38,873 nt of DNA from the NCBI GenBank assembly GCA_029859645.1, contig JAOUCS010000021.1, positions 1 to 38,873 on the forward strand. Reading direction: 5' to 3'. Positions 1 through 7,840 of the stretch are shown piece by piece. The translations under genes were made by a program, and so were the position numbers. Below the pieces are notes generated by a model, which saw only the letters and a program-made list of their open reading frames with translations, did no database searches and had not been told where the DNA came from. Each line of letters starts with the position of its first letter. Position 1 is the stretch's first letter. Source of the stretch: Lysobacterales bacterium (GTDB taxonomy: Bacteria; Pseudomonadota; Gammaproteobacteria; Xanthomonadales; SZUA-36).

Positions 1-1
1 C

Positions 2-376
2 GAGGTCCTGACCAGCCCCCAGGAAGGCGGCGAATGGGGAAGAGCGGCAACCAACGACCTGCTGGCAAGCCGGGTCAAGGTAAGAGCCCTGAACTTCATG
101 CGCGGCCGTACCTTCCTGAACCGCTACGTGATCATCGATGAGGCCCAGAACATTACACCCAAGCAGATGAAAGCTCTGATCACCCGGGCCGGCCCGGGCA
201 CCAAAATGATTTGCCTGGGTAACGTCGAGCAAATCGATACACCCTACCTCACGGAGACGACTTCCGGACTGACGTTCGCCGTCGACCGGTTCAAAAGCTG
301 GACGCATGCGGGTCACATCACGTTGCGGCGCGGTGAGCGTTCACGACTGGCGGATTTTGCCTCCGAGGCGTTATAG
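2..376 (+). CDS. PIN-PhoH family ATPase, 3' part only
   Basis: This is the C-terminal 124 residues of a PhoH-family P-loop ATPase; the frame is open at the left window edge, so the start, Walker A and any N-terminal PIN domain lie outside. The Walker B segment VIIDEAQN is seen at about nucleotides 128-151, followed by a run resembling TPKQMKALITRAGPGTK and the QIDTPYL and RGERSRLADFAS segments. These are typical of the PhoH2 type (PIN-PhoH fusion, B. subtilis YlaK-like), rather than of the shorter YbeZ type. PhoH2 proteins are thought to be RNA helicase/nucleases; that role is family knowledge, not visible here. The gene ends in TAG at 374-376, convergent with the permease gene that follows. 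Confidence 0.85.
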   Translation, partial: EVLTSPQEGGEWGRAATNDLLASRVKVRALNFMRGRTFLNRYVIIDEAQNITPKQMKALITRAGPGTKMICLGNVEQIDTPYLTETTSGLTFAVDRFKSWTHAGHITLRRGERSRLADFASEAL

Positions 377-466
377 GTCAATCCACGCACCAGCGGGACG
401 GAAAGGGGTTGGATTTGCTCTCGTGCTCCGCTGCTGCGAGCTGCGGCTGTTGGTTGTGCTGATGCG

Positions 467-1546
467 TCAGGCTGCTTCCGCAGTGACCTCGTCAGGATCC
501 TCTGATTGCCGCGGCCAGGCATTGAGTACGGCCTTGACCAGGGTCGCCAGGGGAATCGCGAAAAAGATGCCCCAGAAGCCCCAAAGCCCACCGAAAACCA
601 GTATGGCCAGTATGATGGCGACGGGGTGCATGTTTACCACCTCTGAAAACAGCAGCGGCACCAGCAGATTGCCGTCCAGGGCCTGGATGATGGCGTAGGC
701 GATGATCACCTGGCCAAAATCCCAGCCCCAGCCAAACTGGAAAAAGGCTATCAGGGCTATCGGAATCGTCGCCACTGCGGCGCCGATGTAGGGTACCAGC
801 ACGGAAAAACCTACCAGGGTTGCGAGCAGGGCTGCGTAATCCAGGTCCAGGACGATGAAAGTGATATAAGTAACTGAACCAACAATAACTATCTCCGTTA
901 CTTTTCCCCTCACGTAATTCGCAATCTGGGCTTCTGACTCGGTCCAGACGCGGTTCACCAGGGTGCGCTCCTTCGGCAGGTAATTGGCGATCCAGAAAAC
1001 GATAAGCGACTTGTCTTTTAGCAGAAAAAATACCAGCACCGGCACCAGCACCAGGTAGATCACCAATCCAATCACGCTGGCGACCGAAGCCAGCGACCAG
1101 CTCAGTGCCTGCTGACCCCACACGGCCATTTCCTGGCCCAACTGGGTGATGATGATCTGAATCTGCTCCTCTGAAATCATCTGGGGATAGGCTTCAGGCA
1201 ACTGTTTGAGCAATTCCTGACCCTGCGCAATGTAGTTGGGAAACTGCTGCACCAGGGCCGTCAACTGCCGGATGACAATAGGGACCAGCCCAAACGTCAG
1301 GAAGAACAAAACTGTCATGAACAGCAGGAAAACGATGATGACCGAAGGCAGACGGGGCATGCCGGTTTTTTGCAGCCTGCTGACCAGCGCCTCCAGCAAA
1401 TAAGCGATGACAATGCTTGCGAACATGGGCGCAAGCCACTTTCCCAGGCCGACGATGACGGCAAAACCGACGACCAGTACAAGGCCGAGGATGACCACTT
1501 GCGGGTCGGAGAATGATCGTCTGAACCAGTCTTTCAACAGTTCCAT
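467..1546 (-). CDS. AI-2E family (PerM/YdiK-like) transporter
   Basis: The product is a 359-residue polytopic inner-membrane protein of the AI-2E transporter superfamily. Hydrophobic segments lie at about residues 18-50, 65-92, 145-175 and in a cluster from about 215 to 335. The C-terminal part contains the family-typical run around LVPYIGAAVATIPIALIA, followed by ALDGNLLVPLLFSEVV and HPVAIILAILVFGGLWGFWG. Members have been assigned to AI-2 export, to Na+/H+ antiport, or to nothing at all, so the substrate cannot be named. The length matches E. coli PerM (about 350). The ATG at 1546 has no strong ribosome binding site. The 90-base gap to the PhoH-type gene holds no clear terminator. Confidence 0.85.
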   Translation of the reverse strand: MELLKDWFRRSFSDPQVVILGLVLVVGFAVIVGLGKWLAPMFASIVIAYLLEALVSRLQKTGMPRLPSVIIVFLLFMTVLFFLTFGLVPIVIRQLTALVQQFPNYIAQGQELLKQLPEAYPQMISEEQIQIIITQLGQEMAVWGQQALSWSLASVASVIGLVIYLVLVPVLVFFLLKDKSLIVFWIANYLPKERTLVNRVWTESEAQIANYVRGKVTEIVIVGSVTYITFIVLDLDYAALLATLVGFSVLVPYIGAAVATIPIALIAFFQFGWGWDFGQVIIAYAIIQALDGNLLVPLLFSEVVNMHPVAIILAILVFGGLWGFWGIFFAIPLATLVKAVLNAWPRQSEDPDEVTAEAA

Positions 1547-1577
1547 GGGATCTGGCTTTTTTGCTTTACGATAGTGG

Positions 1578-2765
1578 TCAGAAGCTCAGCGACCACATGG
1601 CCTCAAGCTCAATCTGCTGATCCAGGGTATCCGTGGTGACACCCAGCACACTGCCTCCGAAAGCAAACTCCGAGGGCGCATAGGCTGCATTGAAGGCGAG
1701 CCGGCTTCTGTCACTGGTTCGCCTCGAATAACCCACCACCAGGGCGCTGTCTGCCAGGTCTCCTTTCAGCGCCCGGTTCAGCACTGCAGAAGAGGGAGAG
1801 GGTTGTGTCCGGGTGCTCAGGTCCACATGCCACTGCTGGTCCTCTCCATCGCTCCAGGTGTAACCCACGCTGTAAACCGTCAGATCGTTCCAGTCAAAAG
1901 AGGGGCTACCTGAATCACCCAGCAGGGACAGGAAGCGGTTCGGAAGATAACGGCTGGGGAACGCGCTAATGTCGCTATACATCACCCGCTCAATGGCGAC
2001 GTTAAGCCATGACCGCTCAGTGGCCTGGAACGCCAGGCTCACGCTGGCGCGCGCAGGAATGTCCAGATCCGCAGCCTGGGCGTAAACACCGCGATAAGTG
2101 TCAAAGGCTTCCATATCGATACGGGACTGGTAGCCCGCATCCAGCGCAATCCCCTTGACCACTTCCTGGCGCAGGGCCAGGCGCACACCCGTGCCGTAAC
2201 CGGATTCATACTGAGGGGAATAGGTGGTCGGCAGCCACGGACTTTCACCCGGCCTGCTGGCCGCGGTCAAACCCAGGCTGGCCGCGCTGTAGCGTTGATG
2301 CGCAATGATCGCAGCCACACCAAGCACCGAATTGTTGGAAAACTGATGCTCGATGCCCGGCGAGAAATATTGCCGGTCAAAACTGGTGCCCTGAAAACTC
2401 GCATCAGGTTCCACACCAGGCCACTGGTATTCGGAATCAGACTGCCATTCAAACTCGAAGTTGATCCGGGTTGGCGGCGGCGACTCGAGGTGCGATGCAA
2501 AATCCGGCATGATCGAGATTTCGCTGTTGCGCAACCAGGAGATACGCATCGGTTCGGTGTTGTCGGGCAGCATGTAAACCGGTGTCAATTCCTGCGCCAG
2601 GTATTCCTGCCATGGGCCCAGTTCAAAACCGATAATGTAGAAGGAGGTAAGACCATTTCCAACGCTGGCAAAGCCCGCTGCAGGCAAGCCGATCCCCGGG
2701 GCACCGGCAACTCCCGGCATCAATCCCATGATGGCTAACACAGTACTGGCGACCTTCAGGCGCAC
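1578..2765 (-). CDS. FadL/OmpP1-like outer-membrane protein
   Basis: The predicted mature protein is rich in alternating hydrophobic beta strands and ends in MWSLSF, with the terminal phenylalanine typical of outer-membrane barrels. The block around DAGYQSRIDMEAFDTY and the following LDIPARASVSLAFQ resembles the FadL/OmpP1/TodX family pattern (stretch containing Y-K/S-R, then D-I-P-A). Family members move hydrophobic substrates such as long-chain fatty acids across the outer membrane; the substrate here is unknown. I chose the GTG at 2765 because GAGGG stands about seven bases upstream and the product then begins with a clean signal peptide (MRLKVASTVLAIMGLMPGVAGA). In-frame ATGs at 2786 and the farther-upstream start at 2837 lack a good ribosome site and would bury the signal peptide. 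At 395 residues it is slightly shorter than typical FadL. Confidence 0.7.
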   Translation of the reverse strand: MRLKVASTVLAIMGLMPGVAGAPGIGLPAAGFASVGNGLTSFYIIGFELGPWQEYLAQELTPVYMLPDNTEPMRISWLRNSEISIMPDFASHLESPPPTRINFEFEWQSDSEYQWPGVEPDASFQGTSFDRQYFSPGIEHQFSNNSVLGVAAIIAHQRYSAASLGLTAASRPGESPWLPTTYSPQYESGYGTGVRLALRQEVVKGIALDAGYQSRIDMEAFDTYRGVYAQAADLDIPARASVSLAFQATERSWLNVAIERVMYSDISAFPSRYLPNRFLSLLGDSGSPSFDWNDLTVYSVGYTWSDGEDQQWHVDLSTRTQPSPSSAVLNRALKGDLADSALVVGYSRRTSDRSRLAFNAAYAPSEFAFGGSVLGVTTDTLDQQIELEAMWSLSF

Positions 2766-2884
2766 ACATTTTCCCTCATTCTGCATTAGATGCATAAATT
2801 CACGATGAAATATGGCAGGAATGCAACAGCAAGTCAATGACCACGGGCAGATTCCCTGACCCCTTAGAAAACACTACAGGCAGC

Positions 2885-2890
2885 ATTATA
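2885..2890 (-). promoter_or_regulatory. Candidate -10 box for the FadL-like gene
   Basis: Read on the minus strand this is a perfect TATAAT. It lies about 120 bases upstream of the GTG at 2765, in the divergent region shared with thiD. The -35 position (about 2908-2913, CTCTTT on the minus strand) is poor, so activator dependence is possible. Confidence 0.4.
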
Positions 2891-2935
2891 CAAGTCATTG
2901 TTTTTAAAAAGAGTGGCCCAAACCCGACGGGGCAA

Positions 2936-2965
2936 TTGACGGCCGTCATCAGAGTCCCTTATAAA
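2936..2965 (+). promoter_or_regulatory. Sigma-70-like promoter for thiD
   Basis: TTGACG at 2936-2941 is followed, after 17 bases, by TTATAA at 2959-2964 (TATAAA at 2960-2965). Transcription would start near 2972, giving a leader of about 55 bases before the thiD ATG. No thiamine riboswitch core is evident in that short leader. Confidence 0.5.
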
Positions 2966-3027
2966 ACCCCCGGGCGATCGTTCCGTTGCTAGAATGCAAC
3001 AACACTATTCTGACAGGAAAACAGGGC

Positions 3028-3831
3028 ATGCAGAAGCCGTTTATAGAAAGGTCTGTGCTCACCATTGCAGGTTCAGACAGCTGCGGCGGATCGGGCATCC
3101 AGGCCGACCTGAATACTTTTGCCGCTTTCGGGGTATACGGCGCATCGGTGGTGACTGCTGTCACAGCCCGCAATACGCGAGCGGTAAGGGCCGTTGAGCC
3201 GATTTCAGACCAGATGATCGTGGACCAGGTGGAGTCAGTCCTGGAGGATCTGCCAATCAGTGCGATCAAGATAGGCGCCCTGCCCAGCGTGGCGGGCATT
3301 GCCGTTCTTGGAGAGCTTCTGTCGCTCCTGAATCCCCGCATCCCGATGGTAGTGGACCCCGCGGTAATTGAACCCCGCGGCAAAGAGCTGGGCGGGGAAG
3401 TCATCCTGGAAGCGGTGCAAAATCACTTGTTTCCGCTGGCAACACTGATAACCCCGAACCGGCAGGAGGCAGAAATCCTTACCGGCCGGAAGATCCACTG
3501 CATGGAGGATATGAAATCCGCCGCGCACGAGCTCCTGGCGCTCGGATCGAGTGCCGTTTTTCTCAAAGGCGGAACGTTCGGAACCCCGGAAATCACCGAT
3601 CTGTTGCTGACAGAAGCGGGTTTTGAAAGCTTTTCCCACGCTTCTTTCAAGGGACGTTTTCACGGCACGGGATGTGCGTTGTCTTCTGCCGTGGCGGCAG
3701 GCCTGGCCATGGGCTGGGAGCTGAGCGCTGCGGTACGCGAGGCGGTTGAGTATGTTCAGCAATGCCTGGGCCACAGCCGCACGCCCGTAACAGGAAGGGC
3801 CGGCTTACTGGGCTTTCACCCCAGCAGCTAG
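3028..3831 (+). CDS. thiD: Hydroxymethylpyrimidine/phosphomethylpyrimidine kinase
   Basis: ThiD phosphorylates HMP and then HMP-phosphate to HMP-PP, the pyrimidine half of thiamine. The protein (267 residues from the ATG at 3028) starts with the family block [18 protein letters not shown], then carries [38 protein letters not shown] and the anion-hole/catalytic motif [15 protein letters not shown] near residue 215. These are ribokinase-fold kinase hallmarks. The ATG at 3028 gives the usual N-terminus; an in-frame start at 2986 adds 14 unconserved residues. AGGA lies about 12 bases upstream. No other thiamine gene is adjacent. Its stop codon overlaps that of the convergent isocitrate dehydrogenase gene. 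Confidence 0.92.
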   Translation: MQKPFIERSVLTIAGSDSCGGSGIQADLNTFAAFGVYGASVVTAVTARNTRAVRAVEPISDQMIVDQVESVLEDLPISAIKIGALPSVAGIAVLGELLSLLNPRIPMVVDPAVIEPRGKELGGEVILEAVQNHLFPLATLITPNRQEAEILTGRKIHCMEDMKSAAHELLALGSSAVFLKGGTFGTPEITDLLLTEAGFESFSHASFKGRFHGTGCALSSAVAAGLAMGWELSAAVREAVEYVQQCLGHSRTPVTGRAGLLGFHPSS

Positions 3832-4832
3832 ATTCGGCTGATTATCGCCTCGGAGAAAGAGTCCGTGTTGCCAGACCCGCCAAGGTCGGGCGTGATGCGG
3901 TCGCCCGCAGCAATGGTGGCCGTGATTGCCCCGTGCAAGCGATCAGCTTTGTCCTGCATACCGAGGTGAGAAAGCATTTGCGCAGCGGTCAATAAAAGTG
4001 CACAGGGGTTGGCAATCTTGCGACCTGCTATGTCTGGCGCCGATCCATGCACAGCCTCGAATATGGACACTTCCCGGCCGATATTGGCGCCTGGAGCCAG
4101 GCCGAGACCGCCGACCAGGCCGGCACAGAGATCGGAAATGATGTCGCCAAACAGGTTGGTGGTCACGATGACGTCAAACTGCTGCGGGTCCATCACCAGC
4201 TTCATGCAGGTCGCGTCGACAATCATTTCCTCACATTCAATATCCGGGTAGTTTTCGGCTACGCCGCGAGATACGTCTAAAAAAAGTCCGGATACGGTTT
4301 TGAGGATGTTGGCTTTATGCACCAGGGTCACTTTTCGCCGCCCTGCCCTGCGTGCCAGCTCGAACGCATAGCGGGTGACACGCTCGCTGCCTTTACGCGT
4401 GATCACCATTTTCGATTCAGCCGTGTTGCCGTCTTCACTGAGCAACGCATCGGCCGCGAGATAGGCGCCTTCGGTATTTTCGCGAACCGTCACGATATCC
4501 ACGTTTTCATAGCGCGAACGGGTTCCAGGCATCGACACCACGGGACGGACATTGGCATACAGGTCGAACAACTCGCGCAGAGTGACATTAATGGAACGAA
4601 AGCCCATGCCAACCGGCGTAGTCAGCGGGCCCTTCAGCGCAACCCGGTTGCGGCGGATCGACTCGAGCGTGGCTTCGGGTAACAGGTCGCCATGCCGATC
4701 GAGCGCGCCGAGACCCGCCTCGACATATTCGTAATCGAAACCACAATCCAGGGCATCCAGCACGCTGATGCTCGCGCTCATGATTTCAGGTCCGATACCG
4801 TCTCCGCTGATCACACTGATCGTCTGGCTCAT
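3828..4832 (-). CDS. NAD-type isocitrate dehydrogenase (isocitrate/isopropylmalate dehydrogenase family)
   Basis: This 334-residue enzyme belongs to the beta-decarboxylating dehydrogenases. It shows GDGIGPEI near the N-terminus, the substrate-binding RSINVTLRELFDLYANVRP segment, the RENTEGAY motif, a catalytic-Lys region HKANILK, the metal-binding aspartates in TNLFGDIISDL, and the NAD-site EAVHGSAPDIAG. The S-x-N-V-T-L-R segment and short length fit mitochondrial-type NAD-isocitrate dehydrogenase better than LeuB; homoisocitrate or tartrate dehydrogenase cannot be fully excluded. It would convert isocitrate to 2-oxoglutarate in the TCA cycle. The ATG at 4832 has GGAG eight bases upstream. 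Confidence 0.8.
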   Translation of the reverse strand: MSQTISVISGDGIGPEIMSASISVLDALDCGFDYEYVEAGLGALDRHGDLLPEATLESIRRNRVALKGPLTTPVGMGFRSINVTLRELFDLYANVRPVVSMPGTRSRYENVDIVTVRENTEGAYLAADALLSEDGNTAESKMVITRKGSERVTRYAFELARRAGRRKVTLVHKANILKTVSGLFLDVSRGVAENYPDIECEEMIVDATCMKLVMDPQQFDVIVTTNLFGDIISDLCAGLVGGLGLAPGANIGREVSIFEAVHGSAPDIAGRKIANPCALLLTAAQMLSHLGMQDKADRLHGAITATIAAGDRITPDLGGSGNTDSFSEAIISRI

Positions 4833-4864
4833 TACTCATTCTCCAGGAAAATTCTGAGCCGGCG

Positions 4865-4870
4865 ATTATA
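4865..4870 (-). promoter_or_regulatory. Candidate -10 box upstream of the isocitrate dehydrogenase gene
   Basis: Minus-strand TATAAT lies 33 bases before the ATG at 4832. The best -35 at 17-base spacing (4888-4893, TCAGTT on the minus strand) is weak and lies inside the 3' end of the tusE gene. It suggests the dehydrogenase is not simply read from the tus transcript. Confidence 0.35.
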
Positions 4871-4879
4871 CCCTATGCG

Positions 4880-5194
4880 CTAAACACAACTGACAGGACG
4901 AGGCAATCCGGCGTATCGGCAGCCCTGCGTTCCCGGGCCTTCGGGAAACAACCGGTAAAGATATCGGCTGTTGCCTTTATCATCTCCCAAAGCAGCGCGT
5001 ACACGACCGACGAGGGCCCGCATCGGTGGCTCAATTTCGTAGCACTCAAAGTATTGCCGAAAAATATTCAGCACCACCCAGTGGTCGTCAGTCAGCTCTA
5101 AATGATCTTGCGCAGCCATGCTGCGGGCGACATCGGGTGTCCATTGCAGCCAGTCCAGCAGATAACCTTTTTCATCGGTCGCGGGAAGCGCCAT
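4880..5194 (-). CDS. tusE: TusE/DsrC family sulfur carrier
   Basis: The product (104 residues) is a DsrC/TusE-family protein, the sulfur acceptor that takes persulfide from TusBCD/DsrEFH. It ends in LPRPVSCV, placing the universal reactive cysteine at penultimate position 103. A second cysteine at residue 92 (GCRYAG) lies eleven positions before it; as family knowledge, this two-cysteine C-terminal arm (CysB and CysA) is characteristic of DsrC, while TusE proteins working only in tRNA thiolation usually keep only the last one. The gene is last in the tusD-C-B-E run, two bases after tusB. Its role could be 2-thiouridine formation in tRNA or sulfur oxidation; context in this window does not decide. 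Confidence 0.88.
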   Translation of the reverse strand: MALPATDEKGYLLDWLQWTPDVARSMAAQDHLELTDDHWVVLNIFRQYFECYEIEPPMRALVGRVRAALGDDKGNSRYLYRLFPEGPGTQGCRYAGLPRPVSCV

Positions 5195-5196
5195 GC

Positions 5197-5508
5197 TTAT
5201 TTCCAGGTCAGGCAGGTAGCGTGTTTTCTAAGCAAATCCGGAAATTCCTGGTCAGTGACCACACGAACCTGCAGGTCGTGCGCGACCGCCAGCAAGCCAC
5301 GGGCCTGCAAGTCCGCAGCCAGGAACATGCTGCTGCAAGCGAACGGAGGCTCTTCTCCGATGTTTGCAGCCGCCAGCCACATCACCCCATCATCCACGAA
5401 CAGTACGGCATCGCCCTCTTTGCTGAATGCACCACACCGCTGCACGAGTTCGGCCGATGACCGAACCACCAGGTGCAGACAGGTTTTGCTCTTGGCCTTC
5501 TTGCCCAT
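5197..5508 (-). CDS. tusB: TusB/DsrH-like sulfur relay subunit
   Basis: This small protein (103 residues) sits where TusB/DsrH is expected, directly after tusC and before tusE. It has the family-like CLHLVVRS start strand, then GDAVLFVDDGV, and a mid-region FLAADLQARGL followed by VRVVTDQEFPDLL, matching the usual L-x-x-D-x-x-A-R-G-L pattern. A cysteine at residue 25 (QRCGAF) lies roughly where DsrH carries its conserved cysteine. Two starts are possible: ATG at 5508, used here, and ATG at 5529, which would overlap tusC by 17 bases; neither has a clearly better ribosome site. TusB forms a heterohexamer with TusC and TusD in the cytoplasm. Confidence 0.78.
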   Translation of the reverse strand: MGKKAKSKTCLHLVVRSSAELVQRCGAFSKEGDAVLFVDDGVMWLAAANIGEEPPFACSSMFLAADLQARGLLAVAHDLQVRVVTDQEFPDLLRKHATCLTWK

Positions 5509-5512
5509 GGCC

Positions 5513-5884
5513 TCAGACCACCACCGCATGTTGCTGCGCCCGCCAGGCGATTCTTATCGCATCGCTGTCCAGCGCATCTGCAGGCATGACCAGGGTAATC
5601 GCTTTTTGCCGGCAATAATCCAGCCAGGCCTGTTCAGCGTATACCGTGGTTTTCGCCAACTCGGGTAAGGCAGACCAGGCCCGGTAGCCGGGCGGCAACA
5701 AGGCAGCGATGCTGTTTTGATCTGCTGCCAGCTGCAAGATGGCGGGGCCGACAAAGTACAGGTATAACTCGAACTCCATCGCAGCAGCTGCCATCGCCAG
5801 GTCGATGTTCGCCCGTGCCACGCGGTTCTGGTAAGGCCTGCTCTGCACAATCATCGCCAGTGAACGATCTGAAACCACGGCCAT
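5513..5884 (-). CDS. tusC: TusC/DsrF-like sulfur relay subunit
   Basis: The 123-residue product matches the DsrF/TusC pattern: an early RPYQNRVARANIDLAMAAAAME run resembling the family's short-peptide-then-helix motif, then LYLYFVGPAILQL and the C-terminal part VYAEQAWLDYCRQ. It is one of three related DsrE-fold subunits and is structural rather than catalytic in the known complexes. Its ATG overlaps the tusD stop in an ATGA arrangement (5881-5886 region), indicating translational coupling, and its own stop lies just before the tusB start. Confidence 0.82.
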   Translation of the reverse strand: MAVVSDRSLAMIVQSRPYQNRVARANIDLAMAAAAMEFELYLYFVGPAILQLAADQNSIAALLPPGYRAWSALPELAKTTVYAEQAWLDYCRQKAITLVMPADALDSDAIRIAWRAQQHAVVV

Positions 5885-6231
5885 CAGAATGTCACTACCC
5901 GGTCACTGTGTTGCGTCAGTTCCAGCATCCTGGCCAACCCGGCTTCGCGAAAGGGTAAACCTACAGGTTCTTCGAACCTTCTCTGGCAAGCGGATGAACA
6001 CAACAGTAACGGTACGCCGTGATCGGCAGACAGGCTTTGCCAGGCCTCGGTCAGGCAAGGTGTGCCCGCATCCCGGGCACGGCCCGCCTGGCCGTGATAG
6101 ACGCCCTCTTCCCGGAAAAATATCGCGGTCAGGTGTTCGCCGCTGTCGATCAGTGCACGCACCAACCGCAGCGCGGTGACACCGAGGCTGCTGCTCCAGG
6201 GACCTTCATTTACGACGACCAGTATTTTCAC
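5884..6231 (-). CDS. tusD: TusD/DsrE-like sulfurtransferase subunit
   Basis: TusD/DsrE is the persulfide-carrying subunit of the TusBCD (DsrEFH) complex. This 115-residue protein starts MKILVVVNEGPWSSS, has the GVYHGQAG loop, and carries a cysteine at residue 78 in VPLLLCSSACQRR, the exact place of the active-site cysteine known in DsrE. The start is GTG at 6231, the first possible start after an in-frame TGA; no ribosome site is evident, so it may be leaderless or nearly so. It is first of the tusD-C-B-E run and is divergent from bepA. Confidence 0.85.
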   Translation of the reverse strand: MKILVVVNEGPWSSSLGVTALRLVRALIDSGEHLTAIFFREEGVYHGQAGRARDAGTPCLTEAWQSLSADHGVPLLLCSSACQRRFEEPVGLPFREAGLARMLELTQHSDRVVTF

Positions 6232-6307
6232 GTTAAACTGTCAGTTGCCGAGAACCGGCCCCATATTACGTTGTCGAAATGGTGATGGGAATGTCAGGGG
6301 TAATGCA

Positions 6308-7774
6308 TTGAAGAAATTAACGCGGCTCATACTGGTACTGCTGTGCGTTTTCACCAGCCTCGCCAGTGTCGCCCAGACCGAGCAACTGGACTTGCCGGAT
6401 ATGGGCGCTTCCGCTAATTCCATACTGTCCAGGGCGGAGGAGGCGGAATATGCCAAGGCCCTGCTGATGCAGATGCGCGCCTATGAAGTACTCAACGAAG
6501 ACCCCCTGATCTCGGCTTATTTCGAAGACATGGGCTTTCGCCTGGCGGCCCATAGCGACCGCCCCGACAAGGCCTTTACCTTCGTCGTCATCAATCAGCC
6601 GGTGGTTAATGCCTTTGCCGCGCCCGGCGGTGTCATTGCCCTCTACAGCGGGCTGATCCTGGCCGCCGACGACGAGAACGAAGTGGCCGGCGTCCTGTCT
6701 CACGAAATTGCGCACATCACACAGCTGCACCTTTACCGTGCTTATGAAAATCAGCAGGCCATGACCATACCGATCGCGCTGGCCATGCTGGCCCTGGTGC
6801 TGGTGGGCGGCGGTGGTGGCGAAGCGATCCAGGGCGCCGTCATGGGCGGCCAGGCGGCAGCCATGCAGGCGCAGATATTTTTCACCCGGCAAAACGAATA
6901 TGAAGCAGACCGGATCGGTATTTCCACGTTGTCCAGAGCAGGCTACGATCCGGCCGGCATGGGCGAGTTCTTCGAGAAAATGGGCAGGATCAACCGGTCG
7001 ATGGGAGAAGGACCACCCGAATATCTCCGTACTCATCCGGTTTCAGTCAGCCGCATCGCCGAAGCCGAAAACCGCGCTGCAAACATGCCAAAGCCCGAAC
7101 CCACGGACGGGCGTGACTTTTACCTGGTCCAGGCACGGCTGCGGGCCATGACCTCGAAAACCCCGGACGAAGCCCTGGACTGGTTCAAGCATCGCATGGA
7201 CCGGGCGGACATCAGCCAGGCCGAGAGCGATGCACTTTTTTACGGTCGTGCGATAGCGCTGCAAAAAAAGGGGAACTATGAAGAAGCCCGCAAACTGCTG
7301 CAAAACCTGATAGAGCGTGACCACCACATCGCTTATGATTTGCAACTGGCGGACCTCGACCTCGAATCGGGCAATGACAACCGTGCCATCGACCAGTTAG
7401 CCGGCCTGTACAACAGTTTCCCCGGTAACCACGCAATTTCCCTGCAATACGCAACAGCGCTTCTTAAAGATGGCGATACCGGCAAAGCGGACACCGCTGC
7501 CGTGATCCTGCGCAAGCAATTACTTTCCCACCCCAACGATCCTAAGCTGTATGAGTTGTATGCACGTTCCGCCAATATCGCGGGCGATACGGTCAAGGCC
7601 AAGGAGGCCATGGCGGAGTCCTACTACCTGCGCGGAGGTATCCACGAGGCGGCCATGCAATTGCAGACCCTGGCTAACGAAGACGATCTGGATTATTACC
7701 AACGGGCCCGGATTACGGCCCGGATTACGGAACTTCGTCTGGAACTGGCCAAACTCGGGCTGGAAGAAAGCTGA
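6308..7774 (+). CDS. bepA: BepA-like periplasmic metalloprotease/chaperone (M48 with TPR)
   Basis: BepA (formerly YfgC) degrades or assists misassembled outer-membrane proteins such as LptD in the periplasm. The protein has a signal peptide (MKKLTRLILVLLCVFTSLASVAQ), an M48 domain with zinc motif HEIAH at residues 132-136 and the third ligand glutamate in NEYEADRIG near residue 199, a glycine-rich hydrophobic loop just after the HEIAH helix, and a C-terminal TPR region from about residue 265 onward. I chose TTG at 6308 because AGGGG stands seven bases upstream and the signal peptide begins there; the open frame extends to 6176 but that part overlaps tusD antisense and spoils the signal peptide. 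Length 488 is normal for the family. Confidence 0.9.
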   Translation: MKKLTRLILVLLCVFTSLASVAQTEQLDLPDMGASANSILSRAEEAEYAKALLMQMRAYEVLNEDPLISAYFEDMGFRLAAHSDRPDKAFTFVVINQPVVNAFAAPGGVIALYSGLILAADDENEVAGVLSHEIAHITQLHLYRAYENQQAMTIPIALAMLALVLVGGGGGEAIQGAVMGGQAAAMQAQIFFTRQNEYEADRIGISTLSRAGYDPAGMGEFFEKMGRINRSMGEGPPEYLRTHPVSVSRIAEAENRAANMPKPEPTDGRDFYLVQARLRAMTSKTPDEALDWFKHRMDRADISQAESDALFYGRAIALQKKGNYEEARKLLQNLIERDHHIAYDLQLADLDLESGNDNRAIDQLAGLYNSFPGNHAISLQYATALLKDGDTGKADTAAVILRKQLLSHPNDPKLYELYARSANIAGDTVKAKEAMAESYYLRGGIHEAAMQLQTLANEDDLDYYQRARITARITELRLELAKLGLEES

Positions 7775-7786
7775 ATTGAAATTATT

Positions 7787-7808
7787 CTGTCATATGCGTC
7801 CTTAATAA
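7787..7808 (+). promoter_or_regulatory. Possible half Pho box upstream of phoB
   Basis: CTGTCATATGC at 7787-7797 is a good match to one Pho-box half (CTGTCAT plus A/T-rich tail), but the following 11 bases (GTCCTTAATAA) match poorly. PhoB autoregulation would be expected. The site is 33 bases upstream of the GTG start. Confidence 0.3.
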
Positions 7809-7840
7809 TGGTATTTCCGGTTATCTATGTGTGAATCACA

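Noticed and set aside
377-466. Terminator between the PhoH-type and permease genes
   Set aside because: Only weak GC-rich self-complementarity (CCGC/GCGG) without a U-run on either strand.
3828-4832. Isopropylmalate dehydrogenase (leuB) assignment
   Set aside because: No leuA, leuC or leuD is adjacent, and the substrate-binding segment matches the NAD-isocitrate dehydrogenase pattern better.
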